Positions 6,878 to 10,283 of a stretch of 10,283 nt of DNA are shown here, in pieces (the first letter of the stretch is position 1; the number at the start of each line of letters is the position of its first letter). The stretch is taken from assembly GCA_005881995.1 (NCBI GenBank), contig VBHV01000638.1, positions 1 to 10,283 on the forward strand. Reading direction: 5' to 3'. The notes under the pieces are model-generated. The model was not told where the DNA came from. It did no database searches and was given only the letters and a program-made list of their open reading frames with translations. The stretch is from Chloroflexota bacterium (GTDB lineage Bacteria; Chloroflexota; Ktedonobacteria; Ktedonobacterales; Ktedonobacteraceae). A program made the position numbers and the translations under genes.

Positions 6878-8251
6878 CTACAAACTGCCTGCAGCACCCG
6901 CTACTGCCTCGGACAGAGTCGGGTAAGGCATGAGCGCAGAGGCAAGCTGTTCGAGCGATAGATTCGCGTGCATCGCCAGCACGATGGGGGCCAGCAAGTC
7001 ATCACCACGCACAGAAAGGATGTGACCCCCAAGCAGCTTACCTTCCATGTCTGTCAGCAGTTTCACCAGACCCGCGGTTTCACCCATGGTTATGGCACGT
7101 TCATTCTTGCTGAATGACATGCGAGCAACGCGGTTTGGAGTGCCTTCCTCCTTCAATTGCTCTTCTGTTTTGCCGACATGCGCCAGCGCGGGATCTGTGA
7201 ATGTAACCCAGGGGACTGCGCGATCATCGAATGGCTGGGGATTGCTGGCAAAGGCATTGCGCGCCGCCAGTTTGCCCTGCGCGGTGGCAACATGGGTAAA
7301 TTGATACTGGCTCGCTACATCCCCCGCCGCCCAGATATGCGGCACGCTGGTGCGGAGCGTCGCATCCACAACGATGCCTTTCTTGCTCGTCTTCACACCG
7401 GCGGCATCCAGGTGGAGCGCTTCAAATGAGGCTTTGCGACCTACCGCCATCAGAATCTCATCAACGACCAGGGTTTCTTCCTGACGCTGGCCACAGCGGA
7501 TGGTCAAGCGTTTGCCGCCGCCTTCACACTGCACCCTCTCAAGCTCGGCATCGGTTTCCAGGCGCATGCCCTCTTTCGTCAGTATGTCACAGAGATTGTC
7601 GGCCAGTTCGCGGTCTTCCTTATCGAGAATCATAGAGCTGCGTTCGAGTACCGTCACCTCCACGCCAAAGCGCTGGAACATCTGCGCAAACTCCATACCG
7701 ATTGCTCCCCCGCCAACAACGGCGAGCCTGCCAGGGAGCTGCGGCAATGAAACTGCCTGGATATTGGTAATATAGCCCGCTTCTTGCAAGCCCTCGACGG
7801 GGGGCACGACTGTTTCGCTGCCCGTCGCAATGAGGATGCGATCCGCCGAAAGGCTTTTTCCCGAGATTTGCACTTCATGCGGAGAAACGAAGGTGGCCTC
7901 CCCATCCAGTATGGTAATGCCCTTCTTCTCAAGTTCAGCGTGCGCCTCTTCAAGCGTGCCGCCGCGCAAACGCTTGATTACCTGTTGGACATATGATTGC
8001 ACGTCCGACCATACAAATCCCGCTTCGGGGATGCGCAATCCATAAGGCCGGGCATACTGTGCGTGATACCGTTCATTGGCTATATGAAGGAGCGTTTTGG
8101 TTGGATCACAGCCATAGTTGAGGCAGGTGCCGCCAAGTACATGGCGTTCTACCAGACCAACTCGTAGATTATGTGCATCGATAGCAGTGACGGCTGAACT
8201 ACCTGCCGCGCCCGCGCCAATTACCAGCAGGTCATAGTCGTAGTGCGCCAT
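6878..8251 (-). CDS. FAD/NAD disulfide oxidoreductase, mercuric-reductase/Lpd-like
   Basis: A 457-residue class I pyridine nucleotide-disulfide oxidoreductase, cytoplasmic and expected to be homodimeric. The order is: FAD-binding GAGAAG (12-17), redox-active disulfide C43-LNYG-C48, ATGSE (142-146), NAD-binding GGGAIG (180-185) with E203 at the end of the second strand, which favours NADH over NADPH, a second FAD contact AAGDV (308-312), and the dimerisation domain from about 345. In lipoamide dehydrogenase the C-terminal motif is HPTLSE, with His as the catalytic base. Here it is PYPTLSE, so Y443 occupies the His position while E448 remains. That Tyr is typical, as I recall, of a flavoprotein subgroup annotated as mercuric reductase-like. 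There is no N-terminal heavy-metal domain or C-terminal Cys pair of MerA, and no 2-oxoacid dehydrogenase genes lie nearby, so neither lipoamide nor mercury can be assigned as substrate. ATG follows GGGAG at a good distance. Confidence 0.93.
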   Translation of the reverse strand: MAHYDYDLLVIGAGAAGSSAVTAIDAHNLRVGLVERHVLGGTCLNYGCDPTKTLLHIANERYHAQYARPYGLRIPEAGFVWSDVQSYVQQVIKRLRGGTLEEAHAELEKKGITILDGEATFVSPHEVQISGKSLSADRILIATGSETVVPPVEGLQEAGYITNIQAVSLPQLPGRLAVVGGGAIGMEFAQMFQRFGVEVTVLERSSMILDKEDRELADNLCDILTKEGMRLETDAELERVQCEGGGKRLTIRCGQRQEETLVVDEILMAVGRKASFEALHLDAAGVKTSKKGIVVDATLRTSVPHIWAAGDVASQYQFTHVATAQGKLAARNAFASNPQPFDDRAVPWVTFTDPALAHVGKTEEQLKEEGTPNRVARMSFSKNERAITMGETAGLVKLLTDMEGKLLGGHILSVRGDDLLAPIVLAMHANLSLEQLASALMPYPTLSEAVAGAAGSL

Positions 8252-8356
8252 TTCTTTCTCCCAATCTGAGGATAGTATCTACTTTCACACTACTTCTAGC
8301 ACGTTTCCTGAGCATTGTTTGGTTCGCTGCTATTTTTTAGTGAGACTAAAATGAAG

Positions 8357-9355
8357 TCAGAATGTACCGTTATAGAGCGAGCAAGAGCGGCAAAGCTCTG
8401 GTGGTTCGTTCGAGGCCAGTTGATCCCGGAAGGTCTGGTAGGCTTCACCGTTCCAGGTCTGCTCTGCTCCCTGCTCAACGATTTTGCCAAAATTGATGCG
8501 GTCGGGAGTGGAGACCATGCAGCATGGCATAGCATACCCCTGGTAGCTGATATAGGCACCGTCCCAGGGCCAGCTACAGCGCGACCGGCCAGGGGTGCCA
8601 GAAGGATGCTGTCGCGGCTCAGTACGTGGCAGGCGCACATCCATCCCCAGTTCCTCCGCCACCTGCTGCGCCAGTCCGAAATAGTGGGCAACGCGCTGCG
8701 GGTCTTCATCGAGCAAGGTTTCCGATTGCACGAATGCTCTCATTGGCCGGTAATAGGAGGGCAAACTGGACTCGCCAAAATCATGACAAAGATGCTGCAC
8801 GAACACCCTCTCCATCGACCACTGGTGCGCCAGGCGAATGAGATCAGGGAGTTCATGCAAGTTCTGCCGCATGACCACTGCCACGAGGATGAGGTTTGGC
8901 AATTTCCGGCCAAGTCGCTCTCGAATCGTGAGCAGTCGCTCGAGGTTGCCCACGACGCGGTCAAAATGAGCGCGCACGCGAATGCGTTCGTATGTCTGGG
9001 AGGTCGCGCCATCAATAGAAACACTCAAATATTGCAGCCCGCTGGTCACACAGCATTCAGCCCGCCGCTCATTCAACAGCGTCAGGTTGGAGTTGGTCGT
9101 TACGGCGATACCCCGATCAGCAGCATACGTGACCATATCAAAAAAGCGGGGGTGCATCATCGGCTCGCCCAGACCTTGCAAGTGTAGTTCCTTGAGCGTG
9201 GTGAATTGATCTATGATACGGGTAAATTGCTCAAAATCCATAAAAGCAAGGGGTCCATACGGCGGCCCATCCTGGCGAAATTGAATCGAACACATCTGAC
9301 AACGCAGATTACACTGACCAACGGGTTCAAGTTGGATATACGTGGGCAATTGCAT
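8357..9355 (-). CDS. Radical SAM protein with SPASM-like C-terminus
   Basis: A 332-residue radical S-adenosylmethionine protein. The CxxxCxxC motif that binds the catalytic 4Fe-4S cluster is C15, C19 and C22 (CNLRCQMC), very close to the N-terminus. GLGEP (61-65) is the SAM-contacting GGE-type motif, and TTNSN and LSVSIDGATSQTYERIR are typical of the barrel in SPASM-type members. The C-terminal part holds C260, C278-C279 and C322-xx-C325, arranged like a reduced SPASM/twitch domain that binds one extra Fe-S cluster. Relatives modify peptides, mature enzymes or act in cofactor and sugar chemistry. No precursor peptide gene or obvious partner lies beside it, so the substrate is unknown. The ATG start follows a GAGGGA-type ribosome site about nine bases upstream. 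Gaps of 65 bp upstream and 105 bp downstream make co-transcription with its neighbours possible but unproven. The radical SAM class is certain; the subfamily is not. Confidence 0.93.
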   Translation of the reverse strand: MQLPTYIQLEPVGQCNLRCQMCSIQFRQDGPPYGPLAFMDFEQFTRIIDQFTTLKELHLQGLGEPMMHPRFFDMVTYAADRGIAVTTNSNLTLLNERRAECCVTSGLQYLSVSIDGATSQTYERIRVRAHFDRVVGNLERLLTIRERLGRKLPNLILVAVVMRQNLHELPDLIRLAHQWSMERVFVQHLCHDFGESSLPSYYRPMRAFVQSETLLDEDPQRVAHYFGLAQQVAEELGMDVRLPRTEPRQHPSGTPGRSRCSWPWDGAYISYQGYAMPCCMVSTPDRINFGKIVEQGAEQTWNGEAYQTFRDQLASNEPPELCRSCSLYNGTF

Positions 9356-9420
9356 GAACCGTTCCCTCTAGGAGTAGTCAATTACAGAACAACATCACAC
9401 AGTTAGAGCGCTCTTTCCCC

Positions 9421-10041
9421 TTATTTTTCTCTCTCTACCACTCTTGACTCATCAGTTTTCCCCAGGGAGCGATTGAGTGTTGAGAGCACCTGGTGCGGGT
9501 CCAGTGTTTCCTTCATCGCTTCCGCCTCCGGATCTCGCTTTCCCTCGCCGGAATCACAAGACTGGCGCAATCCATCTACCATCTGAATCAATTTGCTCAG
9601 CTTCTGATCGACTAACAGGCTGGCCTGTATATCCAGTTGATCGCGTTGTTCCGCCACCTGATCCTGTCGATTTTGCGTGATGAGTACGACTGTGGACATC
9701 AATAACGCGCCAAGGCTGAGAAGCCCTTGCAGCCACAGAAAAGGAGGTGGATCAAAATCTGGCAGTTTCAATCGGTCCAGCACGATATTCACCAACATCC
9801 ACAGGCATACAAAGATCAGGGTGAGGAAGAGAAAGCGAGGACGCCCCAGAAAAGCAGTCACTCTCTCGATTGCTCGCTGCTGTGGACTGATCTGGTCCTC
9901 GATATGCTGATGTAATTCAGTGATAGATTGAATATTCTGCCCGACTGGATTGACACCATCGCGCTGGTTATCTTCCCGGTCTTCCGCATGGTGATGGTCC
10001 GCGCGTTCATGCTGATTAGTCTTTTCAGTAAAAGACTTCAA
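9421..10041 (-). CDS. DUF1003 family membrane protein, TTG start
   Basis: A 206-residue inner-membrane protein of unknown function. Residues 1-30 are hydrophilic and rich in His, Asp and Glu (HERADHHHAEDRED). The DUF1003 core follows: an amphipathic stretch, helix 1 at about 70-88, the short FDPPPF link (96-101), helix 2 at about 101-122, then TQNRQDQVAEQRDQLD, which is the most recognisable family motif. A charged, coiled-coil-prone tail (125-206) completes it. Both ends are probably cytoplasmic, since two helices form a hairpin. The start is TTG (10039-10041) with AAGGA eight bases upstream; no ATG or GTG lies between it and the conserved core. It is preceded by a terminator candidate, so it probably has its own promoter in or next to that hairpin, although I could not pick one with confidence. 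Confidence 0.93.
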   Translation of the reverse strand: MKSFTEKTNQHERADHHHAEDREDNQRDGVNPVGQNIQSITELHQHIEDQISPQQRAIERVTAFLGRPRFLFLTLIFVCLWMLVNIVLDRLKLPDFDPPPFLWLQGLLSLGALLMSTVVLITQNRQDQVAEQRDQLDIQASLLVDQKLSKLIQMVDGLRQSCDSGEGKRDPEAEAMKETLDPHQVLSTLNRSLGKTDESRVVEREK

Positions 10042-10049
10042 AGGCTTTT

Positions 10050-10054
10050 TCCTT
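10050..10054 (-). promoter_or_regulatory. Ribosome binding site for the TTG start of the DUF1003 gene
   Basis: AAGGA on the minus strand lies eight bases before TTG at 10039-10041. It is a reasonable Shine-Dalgarno sequence and the only one near a start codon upstream of the conserved region. Confidence 0.65.
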
Positions 10055-10075
10055 GCAAATCAGGCATAAAACCAG

Positions 10076-10120
10076 AAACCTCCTGGCACATATCCTTTAC
10101 ACGATAGCCAGGAGGGGTTT
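10076..10120 (-). terminator. Candidate intrinsic terminator of the right-edge gene
   Basis: Read on the minus strand, CCTCCTGGC (10107-10115) pairs perfectly with GCCAGGAGG (10079-10087) around a 19-base loop. Three outer A-T pairs are possible past a two-base bulge, and TATC/GATA can pair inside the loop. The stem is followed by TTTCTGGTTTT. It lies 33 bases after the stop of the right-edge gene and 35 bases before the DUF1003 start. The large loop and interrupted T-run keep the confidence moderate. Confidence 0.5.
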
Positions 10121-10147
10121 GTTACATCTCTGTGTTGACCAATATAT

Positions 10148-10283
10148 CTATTTCGGCGACTCCGTCTTACGGAGATCAATGGAGAGCGGTTTCCCTTTGT
10201 GAAAACAGTTGAAGGCCAGGCGGGTCCAGCCATCGGGCCAGGAGGGAGCCGTCGTACAACCTTCATCGGTGAAGCGTAAACCG
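10148..10283 (-). CDS. C-terminal 44 residues of an unidentified protein, cut by window edge
   Basis: The minus strand is open from the right edge to TAG at 10148-10150 and encodes 44 residues containing GLRFTDEGCTTAP, then WPDGWTRLAFNCFHKGKPLS, ending in ESPK. The alternation of hydrophobic residues looks like a closing beta-sheet, not noise, and a terminator-like hairpin follows. The pattern PxxWxxLxFxxxxKGxxLxIxL recalls the C-terminal sheet domain of glycoside hydrolase family 65 (maltose/trehalose/kojibiose phosphorylases). Forty-four residues cannot prove that. The start and main body lie outside the window. Confidence 0.6.
   Translation of the reverse strand, partial: GLRFTDEGCTTAPSWPDGWTRLAFNCFHKGKPLSIDLRKTESPK

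Noticed and set aside
8335..8351. TTTTAGT/ACTAAAA hairpin just after the radical SAM stop
   Set aside because: The seven-base stem is almost all A-T with a three-base loop and would be too weak for an intrinsic terminator.
8315..9187. 290-codon plus-strand ORF
   Set aside because: It lies wholly opposite the radical SAM gene, whose Cys motifs and barrel motifs are unmistakable; the long antisense frame is a codon-bias shadow.
9405..9414. Ten-base palindrome AGAGCGCTCT between the DUF1003 and radical SAM genes
   Set aside because: It has no loop and no T-run in the downstream direction, and is short enough to arise by chance.
10160..10174. CTCCGT/ACGGAG hairpin near the right edge
   Set aside because: It lies inside the coding end of the right-edge gene, ahead of its stop, so it is not a terminator; a six-base stem in coding DNA is unremarkable.
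10060..10266. 68-codon minus-strand ORF at the right edge
   Set aside because: It runs through the terminator-like hairpin and conflicts with the better-supported frame ending at 10148.

Overview
The window has the look of a GC-moderate bacterial chromosome, roughly 55% G+C by eye. It uses Shine-Dalgarno-led ATG, GTG and TTG starts and tightly packed co-directional genes. The gene mix best fits a Chloroflexota lineage of the Ktedonobacteria type, although actinobacteria carry several of the same families. The mix is a DUF5682/VWA pair, a RecQ with a C-terminal Tudor-like tail, a DUF1003 membrane protein, topoisomerase IB and a mercuric-reductase-like flavoprotein. The taxonomic call is inference from recalled family distributions, not a search result.

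Left part, plus strand (1-3115). A DUF5682-family gene enters from the left edge and runs to 1938. Its reading frame is broken near 234-241, where the left part in frame 3 must continue in frame 1. The break coincides with a short tandem-like repeat and an apparent loss of the linker normally found there. The 3' end overlaps by 11 bp the start of an intact von Willebrand factor A (VWA) protein gene with a complete MIDAS metal site. In other genomes such pairs belong to a cluster with a MoxR-type AAA+ ATPase, which would lie left of this window. The broken partner suggests the system is decaying here, or that the sequence has an error.

Middle and right parts, minus strand (10283 to 3138). Every remaining gene points left, so the VWA gene and the alpha/beta hydrolase gene converge with only 22 bp between them. 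Read in the direction of transcription, the order is as follows. First comes the last 44 codons of an unidentified protein, followed by a hairpin terminator candidate. Next are a two-helix DUF1003 membrane protein with a TTG start, a radical SAM protein with a Cys-rich SPASM-like C-terminus, and an FAD/NAD disulfide oxidoreductase that is probably not a true lipoamide dehydrogenase. A 164-bp gap with two palindromes follows. Then come a poxvirus-like type IB topoisomerase with a TTG start, RecQ helicase 15 bp further on, and finally an alpha/beta hydrolase with a GTG start.

The clearest functional unit is the topoisomerase IB-RecQ pair, which looks like one operon coupling DNA unwinding to relaxation of supercoils. 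The radical SAM, flavoprotein, DUF1003 and hydrolase genes look like separate housekeeping or stress genes with gaps of 65-164 bp. I saw no tRNA, rRNA, CRISPR array, transposase or integration site. No stretch over 300 bases lacks a gene.
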